Below, piece by piece: positions 1 through 7,212 of a stretch of 15,781 bases of DNA. The notes under the pieces are model-generated. The model ran no database searches. It was given only the letters and a program-made list of their open reading frames with translations, and was not told the DNA's origin. The DNA is from Aphodosoma sp044433285 (GTDB taxonomy: Bacteria > Bacteroidota > Bacteroidia > Bacteroidales > Paludibacteraceae), in the NCBI GenBank assembly GCA_044433285.1, contig JAWXTU010000055.1, positions 1 through 15,781 on the forward strand. Direction: 5' to 3'. The position numbers were made by a program, and so were the translations under genes. Positions within the stretch are counted from its first letter, which is position 1, and every line of letters starts with the position of its first letter.

Positions 1-96
1 CTCACGATAAACACCCTTGCTATTGGCTAGACACTTCCCACTATCAGGGCGTGTTAGGGACTTACACCCTTTAGATTATACCCGTGCTGGGCGTAC
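1..96 (-). mobile_element. Group II intron, 5' end of domain I (partial)
   Basis: Read on the minus strand from 96 down to 1, the sequence begins GTACGCCCAGCACGGG and continues through AAGGGTGTAAGTCCCTAA to GGGTGTTTATCGTGAG at the window edge. I recognise this as the start of a bacterial group II self-splicing intron: a GUGYG-like 5' end, a GGGUGUAAGUCCC hairpin, and the beginning of the conserved domain I stretch. Three short CCC/GGG hairpins follow one another (loops AGCAC, UGUAAGU, UGAUAGU). The first five bases are GUACG, differing from consensus GUGYG at position 3. The rest of the ribozyme and any reverse transcriptase lie outside the window. The intron starts on the base after the T-tract of the deaD terminator, a placement known for bacterial class C introns. 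The subclass is not settled from this fragment. Confidence 0.78.
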
Positions 97-140
97 AAAA
101 AATAAGCCACTCATCAATGAAAGATAGTGGCTTATTTTTT
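97..140. terminator. Bidirectional intrinsic terminator after deaD
   Basis: Perfect 15-bp arms at 97-111 and 126-140 (core AATAAGCCACT) enclose a 14-nt loop, inside which ATC and GAT can extend the stem past one bulged C. On the minus strand the hairpin ends in TTTTTT, a good deaD terminator. On the plus strand it is followed by nine T. The group II intron begins directly after the minus-strand T-tract. Confidence 0.9.
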
Positions 141-152
141 TTTGGGGGGGGG
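135..152. repeat. T9-G9 double homopolymer
   Basis: Nine T (135-143) are followed by nine G (144-152) in the 3' untranslated region of deaD. A G9 run is conspicuous in such AT-rich DNA. It lies outside any gene, so a phase-variation role is not apparent. Length polymorphism or sequencing slippage is possible. Confidence 0.85.
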
Positions 153-190
153 AGTTTTTAATCCCTTATATAATTTATCTACGACGTTAT

Positions 191-2092
191 TTATCTACGA
201 CGTTTTGGTCTCCAAGGTTTGTTGCTGTCTCCTTCTGTTACATCAAAACGACGACGAGAATTTTCTCCATCACCACCTCTACTGCTACCATTTCCTCTTC
301 CACCGCGAGCATTATCGCGACCATATCCACCACCGCGTGAGTCTCTGCCGCCACCACTGCGTGAATCCCTGCCTCCGCGAGAATCTCTACTACCTGAGCG
401 AGAAGAACTGCGTTTGCGATCGAAATTATCTCGACCACGAGGTGCACTGCTATTTATCTCACGAGGTTCAGCCACGTCAACCTTCAAACCATTTCCATTA
501 ACTTTGAATGCACCTAATACCTTATCCATCTGATCTGCATAGACATCAAAGAAGGTAAATTTATTAGTAATTTCAATATCTCCTACACTGATTGTTTTAT
601 CTTGTGTTGTATCATTAATAATACCAAGCACACTTTTTGGCGACGCATTTTGTTTTGAGCCATAGCTCAATTTCAATCTCACACGATTACCCTTTTTACC
701 TCTAAGACGTTCACGACGACTACCACCTTCATAATCATCTCTTCCGCCTCTGCTATCATTTTTCACCTGAACATTGATATCAACAGCATCTTTATAATAA
801 TCCAAAAATCTATTAAATTCCAGAGAAACAAAGCGCGAAATAATCTCATCTTTACTCAAATAAGCCAACTTCTCTTCAATTTGTGGCATAAAAGGATCGA
901 TTTGTTCATTATTTACTTCAACCTTTTCCATTTTATCAATCATATGGAAGAGCTGACATTTACACACATCAATACCATTTGGCACTGGCACCTGTTTAAA
1001 CTCTTTTTTTATAATACGTTCAATTTCACGCAATCTATTACGTTCGCGAGTATGAATAATCACACACGAAGTACCTTTGTTATTAGCGCGACCAGTACGA
1101 CCAGAGCGGTGAGTATAAATCTCCACATCATCAGGCAAGTTATAATTGATAACGTGAGTTAAATTATTCACATCAAGACCACGAGCAGCCACATCAGTCG
1201 CTACTAACACTTGTAGATTTTTGATGCGGAACTTATTCATCACAGTATCGCGTTGCACTTGGCTCAAATCTCCGTGCAGTGCATCGGCATTATAACCATC
1301 TTTCATCAATTTATCGGCAACATCTTTAGTCTCCTGACGAGTGCGACAAAATACAATACCATAAATATCAGGGTTGATATCCACAATACGTTTTAGCGCA
1401 AGATATCTATTTGATGCTTGCACCATATAATATACGTGCTCTACATTATCAGAACCTGCATTTCTTGTACCTACTGAAATTTCAGTAGCATTATTCATAT
1501 ATTTTTTAGAGATACGAGCAATTTCGTTTGGCATTGTAGCCGAGAAAAGAAGAGTACGACGATCAGTTGGCACTTCACGAAGAATAGTTTCCAGATCCTC
1601 TTGGAAACCCATATTTAGCATCTCATCAGCCTCATCTAAAACTAAAAATTTAACAGTAGAGAGATCCACCTTGCCTCTGTTAATTAGGTCAATTAAGCGA
1701 CCAGGAGTTGCAACTAACACTTGAGGTGGCACATCTAGTTGGCGAAATTGAGTAACAATATTCTCTCCTCCATAAACTGGAACAACCTTCATACCACGCA
1801 TTTTTGCAGCATAATTTTTTATATCATTTGCAATTTGAATACCGAGTTCGCGTGTTGGGGCTAACACAAGTGATTGAATATGTTTATCGTTGGTGTCGAT
1901 CATATTAAGCAACGGAAGACCGAAAGCGGCAGTTTTACCCGTTCCTGTTTGAGCTAAAGCTACCAAATCATTTTGCTCATTAAGCATAAAAGGTATAACT
2001 TGCTCTTGCACTGGCATAGGATTCTCATATCCTAGCTCTAAAATGGCTTCTAGAATCTCTTCTCGAAGACCTAAATCTTTAAATGTAATCAT
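191..2092 (-). CDS. deaD: DEAD-box ATP-dependent RNA helicase with DbpA-like domain and RG-rich tail
   Basis: This is an ATP-dependent RNA helicase of 633 residues, expected to act in ribosome assembly and RNA remodelling. All core motifs are visible: Q motif around GYENPMPVQEQ (21-31), Walker A AQTGTGKT (47-54), PTREL (79-83), TPGR (129-132), DEAD (153-156), SAT (184-186), HGDLSQ (273-278), ARGLDV (303-308) and HRSGRTGR (328-335). Residues about 470-541 look like the DbpA-type RNA-binding domain. Residues about 550-615 form a disordered Arg/Gly/Ser/Asp tail with repeated RDSRGG units, ending in PWRPKRRR. The ATG at 2092 fits the usual family start; no clear Shine-Dalgarno is seen, as is normal in this phylum. 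It is transcribed alone from a promoter about 210 bp upstream and ends at the hairpin 97-140. The family call is firm; which paralogue (deaD/csdA or rhlE type) is less so. Confidence 0.95.
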   Translation of the reverse strand: MITFKDLGLREEILEAILELGYENPMPVQEQVIPFMLNEQNDLVALAQTGTGKTAAFGLPLLNMIDTNDKHIQSLVLAPTRELGIQIANDIKNYAAKMRGMKVVPVYGGENIVTQFRQLDVPPQVLVATPGRLIDLINRGKVDLSTVKFLVLDEADEMLNMGFQEDLETILREVPTDRRTLLFSATMPNEIARISKKYMNNATEISVGTRNAGSDNVEHVYYMVQASNRYLALKRIVDINPDIYGIVFCRTRQETKDVADKLMKDGYNADALHGDLSQVQRDTVMNKFRIKNLQVLVATDVAARGLDVNNLTHVINYNLPDDVEIYTHRSGRTGRANNKGTSCVIIHTRERNRLREIERIIKKEFKQVPVPNGIDVCKCQLFHMIDKMEKVEVNNEQIDPFMPQIEEKLAYLSKDEIISRFVSLEFNRFLDYYKDAVDINVQVKNDSRGGRDDYEGGSRRERLRGKKGNRVRLKLSYGSKQNASPKSVLGIINDTTQDKTISVGDIEITNKFTFFDVYADQMDKVLGAFKVNGNGLKVDVAEPREINSSAPRGRDNFDRKRSSSRSGSRDSRGGRDSRSGGGRDSRGGGYGRDNARGGRGNGSSRGGDGENSRRRFDVTEGDSNKPWRPKRRR

Positions 2093-2298
2093 TTGGGAAT
2101 GTTCTATTTAGTCGTAGGTTTTAAGATCTTTAACCATATTACTATAGATCTTCCTCGACATTGTATGAGGGGATTTTTTTACTCCCCGAACTTAAAAATA
2201 AGGGGACTTCTAAAAACTCCCCGATTAAAAAAATTAAATTAATAAAATGGGAAATTAAAAATCTCTGCAAAAGCAGTTTTTACAAGTCCCCACAAAAA
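2093..2298 (-). promoter_or_regulatory. Long structured leader (5' UTR) of deaD
   Basis: If transcription starts about 7 bp after the -7 box at 2305-2312, deaD carries a leader of roughly 205 nt. It contains a CTGC/GCAG hairpin near 2266-2277, two GGGGA/TCCCC hairpin units (2168-2190 and 2200-2224) and a long AT-rich stretch. Cold-shock helicase genes in other bacteria often have long regulatory leaders. Whether this one controls expression is inference. No known riboswitch was recognised. Confidence 0.45.
2168..2254. repeat. Short interspersed hairpin repeat, copies 1 and 2
   Basis: Two units of the pattern AGGGGA, 8-11 nt, CTCCCCGA lie in tandem: a short one at 2168-2190 and a longer one at 2200-2254. 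The latter continues into an AT-rich stretch (AAATTAAATTAATAAA) ending in TGGGAAA. The 55-bp longer copy recurs almost unchanged at 3250-3304, and the hairpin part again at 8688-8712. All copies have the same orientation. The 5-bp stems are too short to be convincing terminators alone. Confidence 0.75.
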
Positions 2299-2304
2299 GT
2301 TTTG

Positions 2305-2334
2305 CAAAGGTACAAAAAAATATCTATATATCAA
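2305..2334 (-). promoter_or_regulatory. deaD promoter, Bacteroidetes type
   Basis: On the minus strand a TTG (-33 element, 2332-2334) is followed after 19 bp by TACCTTTG (2305-2312), matching the Bacteroidetes primary-sigma consensus TTG/TTTG, 19-21 bp, TAnnTTTG. The -33 element falls in the loop region of the rfbD terminator hairpin, so terminator and promoter overlap. Confidence 0.7.
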
Positions 2335-2345
2335 CTATATAGATA
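2314..2345 (-). terminator. Terminator of the udk-rfbACD operon
   Basis: Perfect 10-bp arms TATCTATATA (2321-2330) and TATATAGATA (2336-2345) with a 5-nt loop are followed on the minus strand by seven T (2320-2314). The stem is all A/T but for one G-C pair, which weakens it. A further 7-bp inverted repeat (GTATTAT/ATAATAC, 2356-2375) lies between it and rfbD. The position, 38 nt after the rfbD stop, fits. Confidence 0.65.
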
Positions 2346-2383
2346 CTTTTATTATGTATTATTTAGATATAATACCTAAAAAA

Positions 2384-3244
2384 CTATTTTGCCTCCAAAA
2401 TAGAGATACATCTGCGCAATGAATCCACCCAATAAGGGATTTTTATGTCAAACGTGCTCTTAATCTTAGATTTATTTAAAACACTATAGTGAGGACGTGG
2501 AGTCCGCACCGCATATGCACTACTTTCAATAGGTTCAACATTACAACTAATTTCGGCTATTTCGTGGATAGTCTTTGTAAAATCATACCACGAGCATACT
2601 CCCTCATTAGAGAAATGGTATATACCACTAACCCACTCGCGTTGAGATACAATTGTCAATATAGCATCAGCCAAATCGGCTGCATAGGTAGGAGTGCCTA
2701 CCTGATCAAAAATCACTCCTAATTGATCACGACTGCGCCCTAAATTGAGCATTGTCTTCACAAAATTGTTACCAAACGACGAATATAACCACGAAGTGCG
2801 TATTGTAATTGAATCTGGGTATATTTTTTCTATCTCTTGCTCCCCTGCCAATTTTGTTCTGCCATATACATTTGTAGGGCATACAGGCATATCTTCTGTG
2901 TATGGCACAAACGAAGTGCCATCGAATACATAATCAGTAGATACATTAAGAAACTTAATTTTATGATTAGCAGAGACAGTTGCTAAATTCCTAACAGCGT
3001 CAACATTAACCAGTGTTGCCGTTGCCTCATCATCTTCTGCTTTATCTACAGCTGTATATGCAGCACAATTAATAATGTGCGAGATTTCATTAGTTACCAC
3101 AAACTCCTCTACCGCATTTATATCAGTAATATCCAAAGTATCCACATCTGTAAAAAAGAACAAAACCTGTGGATATTGTTGCGAAAGCACCCTTATTTCA
3201 TTGCCAAGTTGTCCGTTAGCACCAGTTACCAATAATTTTATCAT
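2384..3244 (-). CDS. rfbD: dTDP-4-dehydrorhamnose reductase
   Basis: This enzyme reduces dTDP-4-dehydro-L-rhamnose with NAD(P)H to dTDP-L-rhamnose, the last step of the pathway, in the cytoplasm. The 286-residue protein is full length. It has the Rossmann motif TGANGQLG (7-14), NCAAYTAVDKAE (59-70) as in RfbD proteins, STDYVFDG (102-109) and the catalytic YGRTK pair Y127/K131 of extended short-chain dehydrogenases. It is the last gene of the udk-transglycosylase-rfbA-rfbC-rfbD operon, but unlike the other junctions the gap to rfbC is 69 nt and is filled by a hairpin repeat that may tune its expression. The product is expected to feed rhamnose into surface polysaccharide. Identification is firm. 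Confidence 0.95.
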   Translation of the reverse strand: MIKLLVTGANGQLGNEIRVLSQQYPQVLFFFTDVDTLDITDINAVEEFVVTNEISHIINCAAYTAVDKAEDDEATATLVNVDAVRNLATVSANHKIKFLNVSTDYVFDGTSFVPYTEDMPVCPTNVYGRTKLAGEQEIEKIYPDSITIRTSWLYSSFGNNFVKTMLNLGRSRDQLGVIFDQVGTPTYAADLADAILTIVSQREWVSGIYHFSNEGVCSWYDFTKTIHEIAEISCNVEPIESSAYAVRTPRPHYSVLNKSKIKSTFDIKIPYWVDSLRRCISILEAK

Positions 3245-3249
3245 AATTT

Positions 3250-3304
3250 AAGGGGGACATCTAAAAACTCCCCGAATAAAAAATTAAATTAATAAATTGG
3301 GAAA
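3250..3304. repeat. Short interspersed hairpin repeat, copy 3
   Basis: This near-identical copy of 2200-2254 has the same GGGG(G)A...CTCCCCGA hairpin, the same AAATTAAATTAATAAA run and the same terminal TGGGAAA. It fills almost the whole gap between rfbC and rfbD. Adjacent bases add a GGGAA/TTCCC inverted repeat (3299-3313). Confidence 0.75.
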
Positions 3305-3313
3305 AAACTTCCC

Positions 3314-3862
3314 TTAAAAGATTTTTTCAAGTTCTACAAACAGACTATTTTTCAAATCTTTAGGCGAAATTACAGCCTTATCAGCAGGTATTCTCCAATC
3401 AATATTTAGAGTAGCATCATTATACATCACACCACCTTCAGCCTCTGGGTGGTATAGATTATCACATTTATAAGAGAAGACAGCCACCTCGCTCAACACC
3501 GCAAAACCGTGAGCAAAACCTTGAGGAATTAAAAATTGACGATGATTTTCGGCTGTCAATTCTGCACCATACCATTGACCATAAGTTTCAGAGTCTGAGC
3601 GCAAATCCACTGCCACATCAAATACTGAACCCTCAATCACCTGCACCAATTTAGCTTGTGAATAAGGCGGTTTTTGAAAATGCAGTCCACGAATTACCCC
3701 GTAGGTAGATTTAGAAAAATTATCCTGAATAAAATCTTGTTTAATACCAGCTGCGTGATATCTCTCTTTGTTATATGATTCAAAAAAGAACCCTCTCTCA
3801 TCATTAAAAACTCTAGGGTCAATAATCACCAAATCTTTAATTGGAGTCTCAATTATTTGCAT
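3314..3862 (-). CDS. rfbC: dTDP-4-dehydrorhamnose 3,5-epimerase
   Basis: This is a cupin-fold epimerase acting on dTDP-4-dehydro-6-deoxyglucose at C3 and C5, between RfbB and RfbD in dTDP-rhamnose synthesis. The 182 residues match the usual family length. Visible features are DERGFFFESY (21-30), the catalytic-histidine segment RGLHFQKPP (58-66, H61), QAKLVQVIEG (69-78), IPQGFAHGF (112-120), and Y131, probably the general acid of family members. It begins 2 nt after the rfbA stop, so the two are surely cotranscribed and perhaps translationally coupled. Identification is firm. Confidence 0.95.
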   Translation of the reverse strand: MQIIETPIKDLVIIDPRVFNDERGFFFESYNKERYHAAGIKQDFIQDNFSKSTYGVIRGLHFQKPPYSQAKLVQVIEGSVFDVAVDLRSDSETYGQWYGAELTAENHRQFLIPQGFAHGFAVLSEVAVFSYKCDNLYHPEAEGGVMYNDATLNIDWRIPADKAVISPKDLKNSLFVELEKIF

Positions 3863-3864
3863 TA

Positions 3865-4737
3865 TTATTTATTTTCTTTAGCCAAATCCAGAAGATATTG
3901 ACCATATTCTGTTTTATCTAGTTTAGTACCTAACTCTTTCAGTTGAGCTGTATTAATCCAGCCATTACGCCAAGCAATCTCCTCAATACAACTTACATAA
4001 AAACCTTGACGATTTTGAATAGTAGCCACAAAATTAGATGCCTCTAACAAACTATCGCAATTGCCAGTATCTAGCCAAGCAAATCCACGTCCGAAAAGTT
4101 CCACTTGCAACGAGCCCTCTTCGAGATATAGTTTATTCAAGTCAGTAATTTCATATTCGCCACGTGCAGATGGTTTTAGGTTCTTAGCACGCTCAGTTAC
4201 AGTCTCATCGTAGAAATATAATCCCGGAACAGCATAATTACTTTTAGGTTGAGTAGGTTTCTCCTCTAGCGATATCACCTTTCCAGCCTCATCAAACTCA
4301 ACAACGCCATACGCGCGAGGATCTTTTACATAATATCCGAACACACACGCCCCTCTTTCAATATTTGCAGCTCTGCGTAGCATCGACGAAAACCCTTGAC
4401 CATAAAACATATTATCGCCAAGAATCAAACACCCTTTTTCGCCATTCAAAAACTCTGCACCTAATACAAACGCTTGAGCTAAACCATTTGGCACATCCTG
4501 GATTTTATATTGAAACTCCATACCCAACTCTTTACCATCTCCCAAAAGTTGTTGAAACATAGGCAGATCACGAGGGGTTGAGATAATTAGCACCTCTCTG
4601 ATACCAGCCAACATCAGAGTTGATAACGGATAGTAAATCATAGGTTTATCATAAACAGGCATAATCTGTTTAGATATTGCTTTTGATAATGGATAGAGGC
4701 GCGTTGCACTTCCACCCGCAAGAATAATTCCTTTCAT
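3865..4737 (-). CDS. rfbA: Glucose-1-phosphate thymidylyltransferase
   Basis: This enzyme joins dTTP and glucose-1-phosphate into dTDP-glucose, the entry step of dTDP-rhamnose synthesis, and is usually feedback-inhibited by the end product. The 290-residue protein has the nucleotidyltransferase signature LAGGSATRLYP (6-16), KQIMPVYDKPMIYYP (23-37), LGDNMFYG (106-113, metal-binding D108), EEKP (158-161), EITD (196-199) and WLDTG (221-225). The start ATG lies 6 nt after the stop of the lytic transglycosylase gene. The next pathway enzyme, RfbB (dTDP-glucose 4,6-dehydratase), is not encoded anywhere in the window, although Bacteroidales often keep it in this cluster. Identification is firm. Confidence 0.96.
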   Translation of the reverse strand: MKGIILAGGSATRLYPLSKAISKQIMPVYDKPMIYYPLSTLMLAGIREVLIISTPRDLPMFQQLLGDGKELGMEFQYKIQDVPNGLAQAFVLGAEFLNGEKGCLILGDNMFYGQGFSSMLRRAANIERGACVFGYYVKDPRAYGVVEFDEAGKVISLEEKPTQPKSNYAVPGLYFYDETVTERAKNLKPSARGEYEITDLNKLYLEEGSLQVELFGRGFAWLDTGNCDSLLEASNFVATIQNRQGFYVSCIEEIAWRNGWINTAQLKELGTKLDKTEYGQYLLDLAKENK

Positions 4738-4743
4738 ATGTAA

Positions 4744-5424
4744 TTAGATTTTATAATATTCTCTATAAGTTTTATATACCTTTCTAACATAACCAACTGC
4801 ATGGTTGGCTCTATATCTACCTGATTTACAGACTGGATCATTAAAATACATTGGATCATTTTTCTTTAGAAAATATACTTCAACATCTCGCCACTTTTGC
4901 GTATTCCCTCCATATTTTTCAGTAAGAGCAATCGCATCAAGCACATGACCCTGTCCTGCATTGTATGCAGCTAAAATAAATTTATTACGTTCGTACTCAT
5001 CTTCAATATCCTTAAAAAGACGCTGCAACCAAGCCAAATATTTAGCTCCTGCACGTATACTTTTCTCAGGATTCCTAATATCCTCTTCTGTCTCTAATCC
5101 AAATCGCAATGCAGTTCTTGGCATCATCTGCATAATACCACCTGCTCCACGCGATGAAATTACAGTCGTATCAAATCGAGATTCGTGCCAAGCAATAGCC
5201 ACAATCAAACGCCAATCCCACCCAATTTCATCAGCAGCCGATTTAAAATATTTATCATAAGGTGATATAGATTCGCGCGGTTCTATATAGTATATTACCG
5301 AACGATTTCTGTTCTCTTCTGTCCTTAACTCATTTGTTTTCAACTCATTTCCATGCAAGAAACCCCATATTGATATTATACAGAGTATTGAAACACAAAA
5401 GATATAAGAGATTACCGTCTTCAA
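4744..5424 (-). CDS. Membrane-anchored lytic transglycosylase (SLT/MltF-like catalytic domain)
   Basis: This murein lytic transglycosylase is predicted to cleave peptidoglycan glycan strands in the periplasm. An N-terminal hydrophobic segment (about 4-23) serves as signal anchor or uncleaved signal. The lysozyme-like SLT domain spans roughly 60-222: catalytic glutamate in AWHESRFD (E81), SSRGAGGIMQMMP (90-102), then NPEKSIRAGAKYLAWL and AAYNAGQGHV (152-161). It resembles the catalytic half of MltF without the N-terminal solute-binding domain; 226 residues is short but complete. It sits 7 nt after udk and 6 nt before rfbA, an unusual place that couples wall remodelling with rhamnose-precursor synthesis. 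No lipobox is obvious: there are cysteines at 10 and 15 inside the hydrophobic segment, but neither is a clean lipoprotein signal. Confidence 0.9.
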   Translation of the reverse strand: MKTVISYIFCVSILCIISIWGFLHGNELKTNELRTEENRNRSVIYYIEPRESISPYDKYFKSAADEIGWDWRLIVAIAWHESRFDTTVISSRGAGGIMQMMPRTALRFGLETEEDIRNPEKSIRAGAKYLAWLQRLFKDIEDEYERNKFILAAYNAGQGHVLDAIALTEKYGGNTQKWRDVEVYFLKKNDPMYFNDPVCKSGRYRANHAVGYVRKVYKTYREYYKI

Positions 5425-5431
5425 TATAGAT

Positions 5432-6052
5432 TTATGATTTTGTACTATTCAAAGCACGTTCAATCACCGTTGTGATAATATCCACAGCCACAACATTATT
5501 GCCACCTTCTGGCACAATCAAATCAGCATATCGTTTAGTAGGTTCAATAAATTGCATATGCATAGGTTTTAATACAGCTGTATAACGCTCCATAACCGCC
5601 TCCGCAGTTCTTCCACGCTCTACCACATCGCGCAATATCACCCTAATTAATCTCTCGTCAGAGTCTGCATCCACAAAAATTTTCAAATCCATTTGATTAC
5701 GCAATTTCTCATCGCACAAAGCCAAAATCCCCTCCACAATTATCACCTCACGAGGCTCGATATGTATTGTCTCTGGTTGTCTTGTACAAGTCAAATAAGA
5801 GTAAGTTGGTTGCTCAATTGCATTACCCTCTTTTAACTGTTGCAGTTGTTCTGACAACAGAGTCCATTCAAAAGCATCTGGGTGATCAAAATTAATCTGC
5901 TGACGCTCCTCCACTGGCACGTGGCTACTATCTTTATAGTATGAATCTTGAGGCAAAACGACCACCTCACCAGCAGGTAAACTCTCAATAATTTTTTTCA
6001 CTACAGTAGTTTTACCAGAGCCTGTACCACCTGCAATACCTATTACTAACAT
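5432..6052 (-). CDS. udk: Uridine kinase
   Basis: This cytosolic P-loop kinase phosphorylates uridine (and cytidine) to the monophosphate in pyrimidine salvage. The 206 residues match the family. Motifs: Walker A GGTGSGKT (8-15), QDSYYKD (35-41), INFDHPDAF (53-61), VEGIL (106-110), RGR (146-148) and FIEPTKRYADLIVP (168-181). It is the first gene of the five-gene operon, with its own promoter about 25 bp before the ATG. UMP made here can reach UTP and UDP-sugars, a loose metabolic link to the envelope genes downstream (inference). Identification is firm. Confidence 0.96.
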   Translation of the reverse strand: MLVIGIAGGTGSGKTTVVKKIIESLPAGEVVVLPQDSYYKDSSHVPVEERQQINFDHPDAFEWTLLSEQLQQLKEGNAIEQPTYSYLTCTRQPETIHIEPREVIIVEGILALCDEKLRNQMDLKIFVDADSDERLIRVILRDVVERGRTAEAVMERYTAVLKPMHMQFIEPTKRYADLIVPEGGNNVVAVDIITTVIERALNSTKS

Positions 6053-6078
6053 ATATTTAAAGTTTTTTTAATTCTCTG

Positions 6079-6109
6079 CAAAGATACAAATTTTATCGTA
6101 CATATACAA
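6079..6109 (-). promoter_or_regulatory. Promoter of the udk-rfbACD operon
   Basis: On the minus strand ATTG (TTG at 6107-6109) is followed after exactly 20 bp by TATCTTTG (6079-6086), a full match to the Bacteroidetes promoter pattern. The predicted start near 6072 gives a leader of about 20 nt before the udk ATG. Confidence 0.8.
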
Positions 6110-6130
6110 TAGCTATACATATATATAAAG

Positions 6131-7048
6131 TTAAATTTCATACTTAGAACCTTGAAACCGCTTTTCCTGCTCCATTTTCTTCTGTAATTTTGCTACAAAT
6201 TCAAAATTTTTCAAACCCCAATCTGGAGCTAACAGCATACCCTTAGGACTCTGACTAACAAAACGTTCTATAGCGATTGAAGGTTTTAAATTCTCCAAAA
6301 ACTGTATACACAGCTCAATATACTCATCTACATTAAAAAGTTGAATACCCTCCTCTCCCGATTGCCACTGCTTTGCCAGTGTAGTACCCTTAACAATCTG
6401 AAGTTGATGAAGTTTTATCATATCAAGCGGCAATTCATTTAGTTTATTTGCGTGCTGCAAACAATCATCAACACCCTCACCTGGCAACCCCAATATCATA
6501 TGCGCACCACTATTAATACCTCGACTAGCACTCTGATTTATAGCCCATTGACTTTTAGAAAAAGTATGCCCTCTATTAATGCGCACAAGTGTAGCGTCGT
6601 TTGTAGACTCCACCCCATATTCCAACATTATATAACAATGTTTATTAAGTTCGGCAAAATAGTCCAACAACCTTTCATCTACACAATCTGGACGAGTACC
6701 TATTACAATACCTATCACATTATCCATCTCTAACACTGGTTCATACAGTCGCTTCAACTCATCAAGAGAGGCATAAGTATTTGTATAAGCCTGAAAATAA
6801 GCCAAATAAAATTGCCCTTCGTAACGACTAAAAAACTCCATACCCTCACGCATTTGTTGCGTTACACTCTTTTCGGGCATACAATAATCTGGGAAAAAAG
6901 TTTGATTGTTGCAAAACGTACACCCACCAACACCCTTTACTCCGTCGCGATTAGGACAAGTGAAACCTGCATTGATAGAGATTTTTTGCACTCTACCCTC
7001 AAATTTCCCCTTCAATTTCTGATTATAATTATTATATAAGAATGGCAT
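6131..7048 (-). CDS. yhcC: Radical SAM protein, TIGR01212/YhcC family
   Basis: This is a radical S-adenosylmethionine protein of the YhcC-like family, whose function is not well established. Near the N-terminus it has NAGFTCPNRDG, then GGCTFCNN: cysteines 31, 43 and 46 (numbered from the chosen start) supply the [4Fe-4S] cluster, with the long first spacing typical of this family. YFQAYTNTYA, GTRPDCVDE and LEYGVES follow as in relatives. I place the start at the ATG at 7048 (305 residues) rather than the one at 7075. The upstream ATG overlaps the -7 promoter box, so it would lie before the transcript start, and family members begin near the MPFLYNNY segment. It diverges from pepD. No terminator is evident before udk, so some readthrough into the udk operon is possible. 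Confidence 0.9.
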   Translation of the reverse strand: MPFLYNNYNQKLKGKFEGRVQKISINAGFTCPNRDGVKGVGGCTFCNNQTFFPDYCMPEKSVTQQMREGMEFFSRYEGQFYLAYFQAYTNTYASLDELKRLYEPVLEMDNVIGIVIGTRPDCVDERLLDYFAELNKHCYIMLEYGVESTNDATLVRINRGHTFSKSQWAINQSASRGINSGAHMILGLPGEGVDDCLQHANKLNELPLDMIKLHQLQIVKGTTLAKQWQSGEEGIQLFNVDEYIELCIQFLENLKPSIAIERFVSQSPKGMLLAPDWGLKNFEFVAKLQKKMEQEKRFQGSKYEI

Positions 7049-7063
7049 AAAAAAATATTTCTG

Positions 7064-7071
7064 CAAAAGTA
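7064..7071 (-). promoter_or_regulatory. -7 box for yhcC-like gene
   Basis: TACTTTTG on the minus strand fits TAnnTTTG and lies 15 bp before the chosen ATG, giving a very short leader. A TTTG further upstream has the wrong spacing (14 bp), so the -33 element is not assigned. Confidence 0.5.
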
Positions 7072-7115
7072 ACATTTTTTTTCGACAAATAGCTACAAGG
7101 TATGAAAAAAAGTAT

Positions 7116-7123
7116 TATCTTTG
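7116..7123 (+). promoter_or_regulatory. -7 box for pepD
   Basis: TATCTTTG matches TAnnTTTG, followed by GC as in many Bacteroidetes promoters. No good -33 element is found 19-21 bp upstream. The leader to the pepD ATG would be about 80 nt; it is AT-rich and shows no structure I recognise. Confidence 0.5.
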
Positions 7124-7212
7124 CGGTTGAAATTTATAAATCAATAAAATTTGGGTAACAAAAAACAATCTAGTTTTTAGAGTGCCCTTTAACTTTAATC
7201 AATAATAAACGT

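Noticed and set aside
1..96. A short protein-coding segment on the plus strand ending in an LHPLDYTRAGRT-like peptide
   Set aside because: The translation is a by-product of the group II intron sequence on the other strand, whose hairpins and 5' motif explain it fully.
127..533. Plus-strand open frames opposite the deaD tail
   Set aside because: They are antisense shadows of the Arg/Gly/Ser-rich codons, with low-complexity translations and no family resemblance.
2168..2224. GGGG/CCCC hairpins as intrinsic terminators
   Set aside because: Stems are only 5 bp and no clean T-tract follows; the repeated, interspersed nature explains them better.
2161..2379. Plus-strand open frame of 72 codons in the deaD-rfbD gap
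   Set aside because: It runs through the hairpin repeats, the deaD promoter and the rfbD terminator; its lysine/isoleucine-rich translation reflects AT-rich non-coding DNA.
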